DNA from: Branchipolynoe longqiensis
Taxonomy: Eukaryota > Annelida > Polychaeta > Phyllodocida > Polynoidae
Direction of reading: 5' to 3'
Length of the DNA: 64,000 bases
Assembly: GCA_030323885.1 (NCBI GenBank)
Contig: CM059186.1
Coordinates: 174,661,047-174,725,046, forward strand
Numbering within the stretch: the first letter of the stretch is position 1; each line of letters starts with the position of its first letter. Shown here in pieces: positions 1 through 10,136 of the stretch. The position numbers and the translations under genes are program-made. Below the pieces are notes generated by a model. That model worked only from the letters and a program-made list of their open reading frames with translations, had not been told where the DNA came from and searched no databases.

Positions 1-187
1 GGACTCAGATACTGGTGCACATATTAAACAGTACATTATTTTGTTGCTGCATAGAATGGGAGACAAAGTCACATGTCACTGCCTACATGGTGTCTAACAT
101 TCCGATGTGCATGCCAAAATTCAGTGTGCATGTATTCACTTCAAATATCTCAAAAGCTAGATATATGTAATAATATGTACTTCAAGG
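1..187 (-). repeat. MITE family B, partial copy cut by the window edge
   Basis: This AT-rich stretch matches, in reverse orientation, the family whose full copies (for example 2755-3116) start with AAAGTTGCATAGTCCGATG. Shared marks are the phrases for 'actggtgcac', 'gttgctgcatagaa' and 'cttcaaatatctc'. The copy is interrupted at 187 by a SINE and resumes after 538. No coding signal is seen. Confidence 0.7.
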
Positions 188-537
188 TTTTGTTTGTTTG
201 TTTGTTGTTGTTTTACGCCCTAGAAACATCTAATGTCATATCAGGAGAGGTACCGACTTGTGACAGTGCACACTCATGGCGACTTTATAGTGTTGCCCCA
301 CTGGGCCACCAGGCCCCCAGCACCATGACCTGATATCCCCTCTCAGTCACATTATCCTGACACTGAGCCACCCAGTCCTTGCCCTATCCTAATAATGCCG
401 AGCACACCTGGCTAGAAAGTGACAAGTATCAATTTTTAAGTCATTGGTTTGACTCAACTACGGTTCGAACCCACGATCCCATGGTCTACCAACACGGGAG
501 ACGGACGCTCTAACTCATTCGACCATCCCATCTGGTT
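188..537 (-). mobile_element. tRNA-derived SINE A, nearly full length
   Basis: On the minus strand the element starts with a tRNA-like head (box A region near 500-535, box B 'ggttcgaac' near 463-475). The family body follows ('gtcacttcctagcc', 'atcctgacactgag', 'gcactataaagtcgcc', 'gacttgtgacagtg'), ending in a GTTTGTTT-type tail read on the plus strand near 190. It is flanked by the 10-bp duplication TACTTCAAGG at 178-187 and 538-547, so it inserted into a MITE-B copy. It has no coding capacity and would depend on a LINE for movement. Confidence 0.85.
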
Positions 538-616
538 TACTTCAAGGTAGATTACAACGATTTGTATATTGTAAACCATCCTGACATAACGGTAAATGTT
601 GCTAAGACAGTAATGC

Positions 617-903
617 CCCTGTCACATTCACGTTAGTGGACGTAGTTGAACGTAGGTGAACGTAGTGGAGGATAACGTGGGTCAAATGTGGTGTGAGTAT
701 GTTAAACTACGTTGAAATACGTTATGGTATGGATAAGTACATTACGTTACGGATAAATACATTACGGTATGGATAAATACGTTATGGTATGGATAAATAC
801 GTGACCGTACGGATGGCAGTATGTTCAACTACGTTCAACTATGTTCAACTACGTTAGCCTCTACTACGTTCACTTACATCCACTAACAGCTGTGTGACCA
901 GGG
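617..903. mobile_element. Foldback element with CCCTGTCAC ends
   Basis: The left end reads CCCTGTCACATTCACG and the right end reads TGTGTGACCAGGG, an imperfect inverted pair. The arms are made of repeated words: GGATAAATACGTTA on the left side, and GTTCAACTACGTT on the right. No ORF is seen. A similar arm ('gttcaactacattcaac ... gtgaccggg') lies at 1100-1170, suggesting a second decayed copy. Confidence 0.6.
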
Positions 904-1714
904 CTTCGTCCAAGAATGGTAGAGTAAGCTAGAGCATGCTAGAGTATGCTAGAGTTCACTAGAGTATGTTATTGTTAGCATCACAGATCCAAATTCAGCC
1001 TCTAACGTGGCGCTCTTTTGAACATATCCAACAATTAAATCTGACATCACGGCTCACCCACGTTATTACTAAGTAAACATTACGGACAAGTACAGATGCC
1101 GTTCAACTACATTCAACTACTTTAGCCTCCACTAGGTTCAACTACGTCCAATAACGTGTATGTGACCGGGACATATGACTAAGACGTAATGCTCCAACAA
1201 AGCAAACAAAACAATGTAGATCTATCTAAAAGATAAAATGGCATAAATCCAAAACCATCGGATATTATGATGCAACTCTAACGTGTGACTACAGAAATGC
1301 TTTGGAAATTGGAACAACGAGTCCAAACAAACCACGGAGGACGCGCTTTCACATTGCCATGGTTACCAGGTGCATGAGCACCGACCATTTCCGGTGAGGC
1401 TGGTACCGGGGTCGCCCGCGTCCTGCAAATGCACTCACAATCGATCTGCTAGCTCAGTGATCGAAAATGCATCTTAATTTCTGTATGATATTAAGTATTC
1501 ATCTCACTGCATTGTCTCTCCCCTCCCCTTCTCGCCCCCTCCCCCCGCCCCCTGACCATCACTGACCCGGGTGTTCGCGCAGCAAGCTGTGAGCGTGAGT
1601 TACATGCTCCTCTCTATCGCAGTCATGCCTCCTGACCCGCATGTTGCCAGAACTAGGTTACGGACATACCGGGATCGCTGCGGTTGGTGGCCGATCGGTA
1701 GGCCTAAAGGCTGA
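904..1714. other. No gene recognised; repeat debris
   Basis: It contains a short reiteration of 'gctagagtatgctagag' at about 930-970, an isolated foldback arm at 1085-1170 and a pyrimidine-rich run at 1495-1550. No splice-bounded reading frame or RNA gene is apparent. Confidence 0.5.
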
Positions 1715-2275
1715 GTCACATCTTACCGGATTGGGGAAATGGATAGAAACCGGACACTGTCTGGTGAAATACGTCGTTTATATACGGTTGGCATCCGGCA
1801 TTTCCGTTCTCTGTCCGATTTCGGTGGCAAGTTTTGAACATGCACAAAACTTGTACCGGGCACCGCCGGACTGACGTGTATGGTTGGTGTCCATTTTAAG
1901 TCCGTTTAGTCCATTTTGTCTGGTCCATGTCCGGTACCCATCCCTTACGTCTCCGGTTTGCTTCCTGCAGAGTCCGCTGACAGTATTGCGGGAATTCACT
2001 GCGTCAGTTTTTTTTTATATGTTTTCGGCGCATCTGTGAACAGACCGGTACGTGTCCAGCTGATGTTCAGTTCGTCCGTTTGACATTCGGTTGTCATCCG
2101 GTTATCGTCTGGTAGCTATTCGTTAATGTACGTTCCTTGTCCGTTTAACATCCGTTTCATCCGGCGGCCTTTGACCCGATAGCGCAACATTTCGGTACAT
2201 TTTGATACCGAACACCACCGGATTAGACATTTCTTTGTCCGGTTGTGTCCGGTACTCAATCCGGTAAGGTGTGAC
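1715..2275. mobile_element. Foldback element with GTCACAnCTTACCGGATTG ends
   Basis: The termini at 1715-1733 and 2257-2275 are inverted copies differing at one of 19 positions. The interior is saturated with CCGGT/ACCGG-containing words (CCGGTT, TCCGGTA). An internal palindrome of the GTTTTGAAC type sits near 1832-1853. This is the same architecture as the CCCTGTCAC foldbacks but with a different arm vocabulary. Confidence 0.65.
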
Positions 2276-2285
2276 AAGCACTTCA

Positions 2286-2754
2286 AGGCCCGTTTATACT
2301 TTTGACTGCTTGTGACCATGCTAGACGGCGTTAGATGGCGCAACACGGCGCAAGCCAATTCTCCAAATTATACTTTACGTCGACGCTTGACAGCGTTAGA
2401 CGGCGCAAGCGTTGTTGTTGTTTAACGTCCTAGCAACATCTAAGGTCATATCAGGACGGGTACCGACTTGTGACAGTGCGCACTCATGGCGACTTTATAG
2501 TGCTGTCCAACTGGGAAACCAGGCTGTCAGCACCATGACCTGGTATCCCTCTCAGTCACAATATCCTGACACTGAGCACACCAGTCCCTGCTCTGTCCTA
2601 ATAATGCCGAGCGCCTGGCTAGGACTTGGCGCAAGCATTGACTAGAGTTCAAGTATGTTGAACTTTCAAGGTCAGCGCTTCCACACGTCGCGCACTCCCC
2701 ACCGTTTTGCGCCATCACACGGCGCTAATCGGCGTCAAAAGTATAAACGGGCCT
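2286..2754. mobile_element. TIR element with perfect 21-bp ends
   Basis: The first 21 bases, beginning AGGCCCGTTTATACTTTTG, are repeated exactly inverted at 2734-2754. The interior carries repeated GGCGTTAGA, GGCGCAAC and GGCGCAAGC words, so it follows the foldback style. A SINE fragment is nested inside it. Confidence 0.75.
2410..2629 (-). mobile_element. SINE A 3' part, nested
   Basis: This is the body and tail of SINE A with the tRNA head missing. The flanking repeat GGCGCAAGC on both sides (about 2402-2410 and 2629-2637) is the likely target duplication, so it inserted after the 2286-2754 TIR element was in place. Confidence 0.75.
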
Positions 2755-3116
2755 TAAAGTTGCATAGTCCGATGGGTTTGAGTTTCTGTAATTTTTCTGA
2801 GATAAATATACTAAATTGATCGTTATAATCTACCGTACTTTAGTCTGAAGTAACTTTTATTTTAAATGGCTAACTTCTGAGATATTTGAAGTGCAAACAT
2901 GTAAGATTAGTTTTGGCAAGCATGCCAAAACTCTTATTCCATAGGCTTCTGCAGTAAGAGGTTCTATTCAATTGGCTTGGTATTCCCTTCTATGTGGCAA
3001 CAAAGGCTTAATAGGTGAACCAGTATCTATATTACATATGTAGAATCTATATTACATATGTAGAATCAATTTTGTTTTTGAAAATTTGATACTTGATCGG
3101 ACTATGCAGCTTTAAG
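2755..3116 (+). repeat. MITE family B, full-length copy
   Basis: It begins TTAAAGTTGCATAGTCCGATG-like and ends with the inverted counterpart (CGGACTATGCAGCTTTAA), so it is bounded by terminal inverted repeats in TTAA-like context. About 360 bp, AT-rich, no ORF. It is the reference copy used here for the family. Confidence 0.8.
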
Positions 3117-3128
3117 CTTGCCAGCAAA

Positions 3129-3360
3129 CATCGGGCGCAGTGCCCGAATCGGTAGAGCGCAGGTTTCCCGTGCGGAAGGTCGGGAGTTCGACTGCCGGTC
3201 GACTCAAACCAATGTCTTACAAAATTGCTACTTGTCGCTCGGCATTATTAGAATAGGGCACGGACTGGTTAGCTCAGTGTCAGGATAATGTGACTGAGTG
3301 GGATATCGGGTCATGGTGCCGGCGGCCTGATTTCTCAGTAGGGCAGCAGTATAAAGCCAC
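3129..3360 (+). mobile_element. SINE A with alternative tRNA head
   Basis: The head (cgggcgcagtgcccgaatcg, then 'agagcgc' and 'gggagttcgactgccgg') differs from the more common 'gacgggatggccgaatgag' head, but the body that follows is the same family. It is truncated after the 'gcactataaag' block. Confidence 0.75.
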
Positions 3361-3726
3361 CGGCTGTCTGTTGGCTTCCGGGGAATCCTGTCCTAGCAAC
3401 ATTTAAGGTCATTGTGATGCCAAATTGCCTGTTGACAAAATAACCCAATGTCACTCATACCAGTCAGATTGTCCTGATACTGAGGCATAAAAGACAAATA
3501 TTCATGTTTTCGGTTGCAGGGGAACATTTATTTTGGGTCAGTAGGTAGGTTTAACTTTTTTTTAATGTTTTGTTTTAGAAAATGAGATGCTTTCATCGGG
3601 CTATGCCATTTAAATTTAAATGCTGGCTGCAATTGTATGTATATCCCAATGGACGCATACAGTTTCCTAAGTCAATATGTATATAAATATAAACATTCAT
3701 ATATAGCAACAGTTTGGACTGCATAT

Positions 3727-3792
3727 ATATATATATTATATATATATATTATATATAATATATCTATATATATTTATATATATGTATATATA
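3727..3792. repeat. AT dinucleotide microsatellite
   Basis: Interrupted (AT)n/(TATATA) run. Confidence 0.9.
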
Positions 3793-3872
3793 TACTACTA
3801 ATATAGCCTCCACACGTACATATCAGCAATTTGGAAAGCATACTGATGTGTGGGTTACAAATTACTGACCAA

Positions 3873-4608
3873 GGGCCAAATGTAAGAGCCACAATTTATC
3901 GGCTGCGGAGTTAAGGGCGGCCGGCGGGGTATCTATTGTCGGCGTTAATATATGTGTCACGGGGGATGTATTAGTCCAAAGCGCGCGCGGGTTAGCTAAC
4001 GTTTCAGTTATTTATAGATTTGGGAAATCCCTCTGCCTTTGTAGCCATATATTAGGCTCAAATATATTAAATGCGACCATATTTAACAGAATTACATACT
4101 CAAATCGTGAAATTTCATTAAATTAACCCTAAATTCGAAGCGTTATTAAGGCTACCGCCGCATTGGCGGCGATATTAATAGTTATATTTTCGAATCGACG
4201 AATGTAATGTAAACAAATCGCCGCAACCGCCGCATCGACGTCACGTTCCATACTGGCGGCGCCGGCGGTTTGTTTACTGTACGTTCGTCGATTCGAAAAT
4301 ATAACTATTAATATCGCCGCCAATGCTGCAGTAGCCTTAATAACGCTTCGAATTTAGGGTTAATTTAATTAAATTTGACGATTTGAGTATGTAATTCTGT
4401 TAAATATGGTCGCATTGAATAGATTTGGCCCGAATCGGTCCCTAACCTGCACGTTATCCCTGGCTCACGTGGGAGTTAGTGAAGGCGACGTTAACCCTCG
4501 AGGCGGTAGCCTAACCCGCACACATACATTGACACTTTGGCCGCTAACCAGGGAAATCCGCACGACGCGTGGGTTACGAGCCCTAACCCGGACTCTTACA
4601 TTTGGCCC
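3873..4608. mobile_element. Long foldback element, GGGCCAAATGTAAGAG ends
   Basis: The outer ends at 3873-3888 and 4593-4608 are inverted repeats of GGGCCAAATGTAAGAG. The inner arms (about 4075-4230 and 4265-4430) form a near-perfect palindrome containing 'cgaatcgacga', 'ctattaatatcgccgcc' and 'attaaccctaaattcgaag'. The arms can form a very long hairpin. Diverged arms of the same family occur at 44950-45290 and 59455-59760. Confidence 0.8.
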
Positions 4609-4886
4609 CAAATTACACTACACACATCTCATAGCCATGGGTCGCAGCTGGTTGCAAAAGAAAGCACCCACACACACACAAACTAACCAGAGCAACCCAC
4701 GCCGGTGTTTTATTTGGGAGATGGGAACGACGGAGCCTGGGGGAGTCCGACCGAGCAGGACTGGACTCCTCCCGCCCCTCTCTGCCCTGGCCGAGGCGGC
4801 CTCCCACCCCGGGCCAACCAACTCAGGTAGTCTCCCTCCCCATCGGCAGCCTCCGACTACGGGCAGACAAGTGTTGAACTCCTCAC

Positions 4887-4956
4887 CTTGACATTATAGA
4901 CGCTCAGTGTGTTCTCGTCCACGTTCACGATCACTCGAGAACCCCGGGCAGTCTCA
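4887..4956 (-). CDS. Kinesin-like gene, coding exon 2
   Basis: 70 bp between the acceptor CTTTCAG and donor GTGAGG. It encodes ETARGSRVIVNVDEN followed by TLSVYNVK and ends in phase 0. Confidence 0.8.
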
Positions 4957-6173
4957 CTGAAAGATAGAAGTGTGTGTCATTAGATGTAGATACCCGTCTC
5001 TCTCCATGTCGCTCTCCCTCCCTCTCTCTCTCTCTCTAAGTGTGCACGAGCTATCAGTGTGTTAGAGGTATTTTATCAGGGAAGATACTCTCTCTCTCTC
5101 CTCTCCCTCTTCCTCTCCTCCACTTTTCTCCCTACTCTATGCCTCTCTCCCCATCCTCACCTCTCTCCCCACCCCTCTCTCCCTCCCTCCCCCCTCCCTC
5201 CCTCTCTCTTCTCTTTCTGCTCATGGATGGCTGTCTCTCTCCAAGTGTTTGCGTGATATTTAAAGTTGCATAGTCCGATGAAAATATCAAATTTTCAAAA
5301 CCAAACCACTCACCTATATTTGATTCTCCATATCTAACTTAGATGCAGGTGGACGTATTAAGCATGTGTTGCCACATAGAAGGGCATGCTGAGTCAATTT
5401 AATTGAACCTGTTTCTGCATAAGCCTATGGTGTTGTAGAGTTTTGGCATGCTCGCCAAAATTAATCTAGGATGCTTGCACCTCAAATATCTCCAAGGTTA
5501 GCCATTTAAAATAAAAGTTACTGCAAACTAAAGTAAGATAGATTATAACAATCAATTTAATATATTTATCTCAGAAAAATGGCTAAAGCTCAAAAGCATC
5601 GGACTATGCAACTTTAAGCATTCTATCAGAGAAAATAACTTCCCTTCCTTCTTTCTAAAAGTGTCTTCACTCTCCCCTTCCTCCCCATCTCCCCCTCTCT
5701 CTTTCCACTCTCTCACATTTCTTTTGCTCTCTTTGTACAGGTATATATTTCTCTTCTCCTCCCTCGCTGTCCTCATGTATATATCTCTCTCTATCCCTCC
5801 CCCTACTAATACTATTCTCTTCCCCTCCCCAGCCCTCTCCCTCTCTCTCCCTCCATCTCTCCTCCTCCTCCTCTCCCTACCCCCCCCCCCTCTCTCTCTT
5901 CCCACCAGTGTAAACACACATGGTCCTAGTTCTGGCAGCGCGGCGACACATGTTTGAAACAAGCCTCCACCAACCCGGATAGTTCATACCGCTACACTCC
6001 CATCACCACAACTCCACCCACAGACACAACTGTTAAAAAAAAAGAAAAAACCAACCAAAACCAACACAGCAAACTGAACCAAACAATTTTTGTTTTTAAA
6101 CCACCAAAACACCACGTGGAACTTACTTTTTGTTCAGAGGCCTCACCCTAACGGCTACCTTCACGTTGGACAT
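4887..6173 (-). CDS. Kinesin-3 motor protein, STARD9/KIF16-like, first two coding exons (partial)
   Basis: This is the N-terminal start of a plus-end-directed microtubule motor of the kinesin-3 family. Coding exon 1 is 6127-6173 (ATG at 6171-6173; 15 codons plus 2 bases) and ends at a GTAAGT donor. Coding exon 2 is 4887-4956 (acceptor CTTTCAG, donor GTGAGG). Joined in phase they give 39 residues starting MSNVKVAVRVRPLN and continuing ETARGSRVIVNVDEN. The xVKVAVRVRPLN stretch is the first beta-strand signature of kinesin motor domains. The order RVRPL, K, ET, G, R, IV, VD is closest to STARD9/KIF16A as I remember that family; KIF16B is the next choice. The P-loop exon is not in view, so most of the gene lies below position 1 or is unrecognised within 1-4886. 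The intron holds two CT-rich tracts and a MITE. Confidence 0.8.
5012..5262. repeat. CT-rich low-complexity tract, left half
   Basis: Runs of CTCTCT, CTCCCT and CCCTCC. With the similar tract at 5620-5912 it appears to be one tract split by the MITE-B copy at 5263-5618. Reading frames here are compositional artefacts. Confidence 0.85.
5263..5618 (-). repeat. MITE family B, full-length copy in kinesin intron
   Basis: It has both termini (AAAGTTGCATAGTCCGATG at the left and its inverse CGGACTATGCAACTTTAA at the right). The interior matches 2755-3116 in reverse order. Confidence 0.8.
5620..5912. repeat. CT-rich low-complexity tract, right half
   Basis: Runs of CTCTCTC, CCCTCC and CTCCTC with a C9 run near 5881. 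See 5012-5262. Confidence 0.85.
6127..6173 (-). CDS. Kinesin-like gene, coding exon 1
   Basis: It encodes MSNVKVAVRVRPLNK plus two bases, followed by the donor GTAAGT. The frame stays open upstream for more than 100 codons, but this methionine is where kinesin-3 proteins of this type normally begin. Confidence 0.8.
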
Positions 6174-6536
6174 AGTTCTCGAGTGCAATTCCTCGTCATC
6201 CGTAATCCAGGGGCATGTCGGCACTAACCCGGCATGGTAAATCCGCGTCCGGCCGTAGGTTGCTACCTGCCTGTGCCTCGCGCGTGTGCCGAGGCCATAT
6301 AGCCGGGACGCGCCGCGCCTCGGGCCGGGTACTCGGGCCGGGACTGGGGCCAGTCCACTCGGCCACGTCCGCCGGGAGGGGTGGCAGGTGTCCGCGTTCC
6401 GATCCAAAGGGGGCTTGGACCGGTCCACTGTGGCACGTCCGCCGGAGGGGTGGCAGGTTGAGTGCCGACAACGGCTCGATCCACGCGTACACCACGGGGT
6501 CGGATTCTGACTCTGCGCGTGCTGCTCCAGCAGAGC
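6174..6536 (-). promoter_or_regulatory. CpG-rich 5' region of the kinesin-like gene
   Basis: About 300 bp rich in CpG and GC lie just upstream of the kinesin start codon, in otherwise AT-rich DNA. It includes a repeated block 'cacgtccgccgg(g)aggggtggcaggt' (about 6364-6390 and 6426-6453). Position and composition suggest 5' UTR or promoter; a GC-rich repeat is the alternative. Confidence 0.4.
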
Positions 6537-6795
6537 TTTTTGTTTGTTTGTTGGGGTTTTATGTCCTAGAAACACATGAGGTCATGTAAGGTTGGGTACC
6601 AATTTTTGACAGTGCCATATTCATGGCCGTTTTAATGCAGGATGGGCACCGATTTGTGACAGTGCACACTTATGGCGATTGTTATAAGTGTATGCTCCGT
6701 CCAGAGACCACACCGCCAACACCATGGCCCAATATCCCACTCAGTTACATTATCCTGATACTGAGCAGAGCAGTTCTTACTCTATTGTATTAAAG
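6537..6795 (-). mobile_element. SINE A 3' part with internal duplication
   Basis: It is the body and tail of SINE A, with the 'gggtaccaatttgtgacagtg' block present twice (about 6594-6614 and 6642-6665). The tRNA head is absent. Confidence 0.7.
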
Positions 6796-6880
6796 TTGCA
6801 CAGTCCAATGATTCCTACTTTCTGTCTTCTTTCCCTCCCTCATTTCAATAGATAAATTAAAATATATTATATTATAATAG

Positions 6881-7180
6881 CCCTGTCACACTACGACGTA
6901 TCTCGCCGGTGTGCCGCCAACACGCAAACAAGTCGAGATGGATCTCGACGTGCGCCTACCGTCCCCATAACGTTGGCACCCACACGTTGGCACGCGTCGA
7001 AAGTTTTGTGCAAGCGCAAAACTTTTGACGCATCATGACACGCGCCGCCGATCCTCGCCGACCATCGCCGTCCATCAATGTGTACCAACGCGTGCATAAC
7101 ACTTCTAGATGTCTCCCGACGTTTCGCCAAAAAATTACACACGTCAACGCATGTTAGCGAGAAACGTCGTAATGTGACAG
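6881..7180. mobile_element. Foldback element with CCCTGTCACACTACGACG ends
   Basis: The left end CCCTGTCACACTACGACG is mirrored at the right by CGTCGTAATGTGACAG. The arms repeat words such as CGTTGGCAC, CACGCG and CGCCG. The near-central palindrome GTTTTGTGCAAGCGCAAAAC is at 7003-7022. Confidence 0.8.
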
Positions 7181-7184
7181 TACC

Positions 7185-7290
7185 ATAATTGATTGTTATA
7201 ATCTACTTTTCTTCAGTTTGAAGCAAACTTTATTTTAAATGGCTACCGCTTCACATATTTGAAGTACAAATATGCCAAATTAATGTTGGC
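7185..7290 (+). repeat. MITE family B fragment
   Basis: It matches the 'attgttataatctac ... atggctac ... atatttgaagt' part of the family; the ends are missing. The foldback at 6881-7180 seems to sit inside this MITE copy, whose start is at about 6793. Confidence 0.6.
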
Positions 7291-7293
7291 AAT

Positions 7294-7711
7294 CCAGACC
7301 GGATGGCCGAAAAAGTTAAAGCGTCCGTCTCCCGTGTTGGTAGATTGTGGGGTCGTGGGTTCGAGTCTTGGTCGAGTCAAACCAATGACTTAAAAATTGA
7401 TACTTGTCGCTTCCTAGCCTGATGCTCGGCATTCTTGGGATAGGGCAAGGAGCAGAGGAATGAGGGAGACAAATTGTTCGCGATTGAAATTTCCCCTGCT
7501 TACTCACCTAATGTACCCCAACAAAAGCATGTCATAACTCCAATACTACAGGCCTCAACAGTCAAGAAAATGCTACGACAATGTCGGGATAATGTCAGGA
7601 CAATGTCACTGAGTGTGATATGGGGTCATTCTATTTATTCGAGCAGGGCGACACAATAAAGTCGGTAATCGTGACATTTGATGTTGCTAGGATGTAAAAC
7701 CCCAAATGCAC
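7294..7711 (+). mobile_element. SINE A composite with variant middle
   Basis: The tRNA-like head (ccggatggccgaaaaagtta; 'gggttcgagtc') and first part of the body are followed by a segment seen also at 38640-38720 ('gggcaaggagc..tggaatga', 'gaaatttccc'). Then come the usual 'ataatgtcaggac ... gatgttgctaggatgtaaaacccc' end. Confidence 0.65.
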
Positions 7712-7834
7712 CGAACTCGAAATATGTCTTATTGTATAATTGTGCTCATTTAAAAATGACATTGTCTGCGTAGACTATAGTTTTACATTGTGCTCCCGTA
7801 TACAAAAAAAAATTGAAGCATAAATAGATTTGTT

Positions 7835-7837
<3 letters not shown>

Positions 7838-7892
<55 letters not shown>

Positions 7893-7947
7893 CCATATAT
7901 ATATTACTATATATATATTAGAACAATATATATATATATATTACTAG
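7838..7947. repeat. AT dinucleotide microsatellite
   Basis: Long (AT)n run with two interruptions. Confidence 0.9.
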
Positions 7948-8095
7948 ATAGGTCTGAGCGAAGACTCACACACTGTGTTAGTTATTCACATGCATGCAAT
8001 TAGAGAGAAAAACCTCAAGAAAATGGCGTCTATTACTGTGTAACATGCACAGCCATAAGTACTTGCCAAATATTTGAGAGAGTGTGATATATTTG

Positions 8096-8405
8096 ATGCT
8101 CCCGTTTTGGTAGATCGTGGGATTCGAACACACCGTTCGAACCATGTTCAAGTCAAATCAATGACTTACAAATTGATATGTGTCACTTCCTAACCAGGTG
8201 CTCGGCATTATTAGGATAGGGCAAGGACTGGTTGGTTCAGTTTCAGGATAATGTGTCTGAGTGCGATATCGGGTCATGGTGCTGGCGGCCTGTTTTCCCA
8301 GTGGGGCAGCACTATAAAGTTGCCATGAGTGCAGACTGTCACAAGTCAGAACCCGTCATGATATACCTTAGATGTTGCCAGGACGTAAAACTCCAACAAC
8401 CAACC
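8096..8405 (+). mobile_element. SINE A, 5'-truncated
   Basis: It starts inside the tRNA-like head ('cccgttttggtagatcgtgg') and continues through the whole body to 'gacgtaaaactccaacaacc'. Confidence 0.8.
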
Positions 8406-8628
8406 AACATATTCGCTGTAGACACAATTCAAAGTTACAAATTGCAATGGTGTTGAGTGCCTGCTAAATGCATCAATCATTGTAATCGAGTTCGCGTTAA
8501 TTTGGAATAGAGCCTACCATACGTTTTTAAATCTTAGCTTCGGATATATTTGAAGTGAAAACGCGCCAAATTACCCTTGATGTGCATGCGGACATGTAAG
8601 GCACCCTTGGCTTTAGCAGTGACAAGTC

Positions 8629-9046
8629 TAGATAAAAGATTCACCCAGTACTTGTAGTACATGGGTGAAGACCAGCCTTATATAAAAACAGTCGAAAAAT
8701 CAGGCTAATGAAATGAGTCTTTATGAGAGCCTAATTTCACAATCTAAGAAGCAACATTTATTCTTTGTATATGTCTTCATATTTACCCACTACTTTTGAG
8801 TTGGAAAATATAATAAAACATATACTTTAATGCAATTTAAAAGTGAAATCGACAGCGTTCTCTAGATGTAATCTTGTCTGTTTGCATTCTCTCCCATTTC
8901 ACCAACTCTGTGCTGATATAAGTAAGCATTTGACACAGGTGCCAGGCATTCTACTTCTTGTTCCATACTAAAGCTATTTTCGCCCGTATTTAGACTACGT
9001 TGTCGTTTACCCCTGTACTGGAAGGACAGGGTGAATCTTTTATCTA
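8629..9046. mobile_element. TIR element with 9-bp target duplication
   Basis: The 18-bp ends TAGATAAAAGATTCACCC are exactly inverted at 9029-9046. The flanks on both sides are TGACAAGTC (8620-8628 and 9047-9055), a 9-bp duplication, which points towards a Mutator-like or similar DNA transposase. No transposase ORF is present, so it is non-autonomous. A related copy begins near 60045. Confidence 0.85.
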
Positions 9047-9550
9047 TGACAAGTCCTATTAAATTGACTTCCTATTCCTCTAATGTAGGCCTACTAATAA
9101 ATGCTTAACAGATATGAATGAGTTGGATATATGTAGGATTAAATCCGGTACATGTCTTGGTTTAGAAAATGGGATGTTTTAACTTGATTATGCACCTTTG
9201 ATATTGTGACTCTCTACACTGGATTCTTGTTGATTTGGCTGCAAGGAGTAAGGTAATTGGTAAGATTTGATACAGCTCAAAGCCTACCCATGTGAGTGGG
9301 ACATACAACATTCCTGCTCCTGCCCAGCCTGCTCCGACAGATAAACAAAACAACCACTAACAACTGTATCGAGTTATTTGATAGATAGCATCTGATTTAT
9401 TAGTAGGCGTTTACATACTCTCCTCTACCTATGTGAAGCACAAACAAATCTTAGACTAGAATCCCTTAGAATAACTGGGCTGCAGCAATCACCTCCTGTA
9501 ATTTTAGCTATATTTTGTTAGTTAACCTTTGCTGTTATTTGAGACAACAT

Positions 9551-9858
9551 TAAAGTTGCATAGTCTGTTGGTTTTGAGTTTCGGCAAATTTTCTGAGATA
9601 AATATATTCAATTGATTGTTATAATCTACCTTATTTTAGTTTGTGGTAACTTTGATTTTAAATGGCTAACTTTGGAAATATTAGCACGCCAACACTCTGA
9701 TACTGTTGGCTTATGCAGTAACAGGTTCTATTTAAATGGATCAGTATGCCCTTCTATGTGGAACCAAATGCTTAATACCTGTATCAATATCTAAGTTAGA
9801 TATATCGAATCAAATCTTGGGTTTGAAAAGTTGATGCTTCATCAGACTACCCAACATT
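9551..9858 (+). repeat. MITE family B copy
   Basis: Starts 'ttaaagttgcatagtctg' and ends 'catcagactacccaacattaa', with the usual interior slightly shortened. Confidence 0.75.
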
Positions 9859-10136
9859 AACCACTTCAAAATTACATCAGAGATAATTGTTCCTCTCATT
9901 TCCAATGGGGTCTGAGCAGTTCGGAATTTCGTGTAAATTGCAAAGTAGGCAGATGAATTTGATTAACAAGACTGACGTAATAAATACCACTAGCTTTTCG
10001 CAGTGAATATGTCTCCCTTCTTGCTGACACTCGATAAACCATAAGAAATCAATGAATCATGCTATTCTAATGATCATGTGGTTTTCTATCATCGGTTTGG
10101 TTATCAAGGTGCTCATCTAAGACAAAATCAATCACA

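Noticed and set aside
5040..5957. Leucine/serine/proline-rich frames in the CT-rich tracts
   Set aside because: Compositional artefacts of a microsatellite-like tract.
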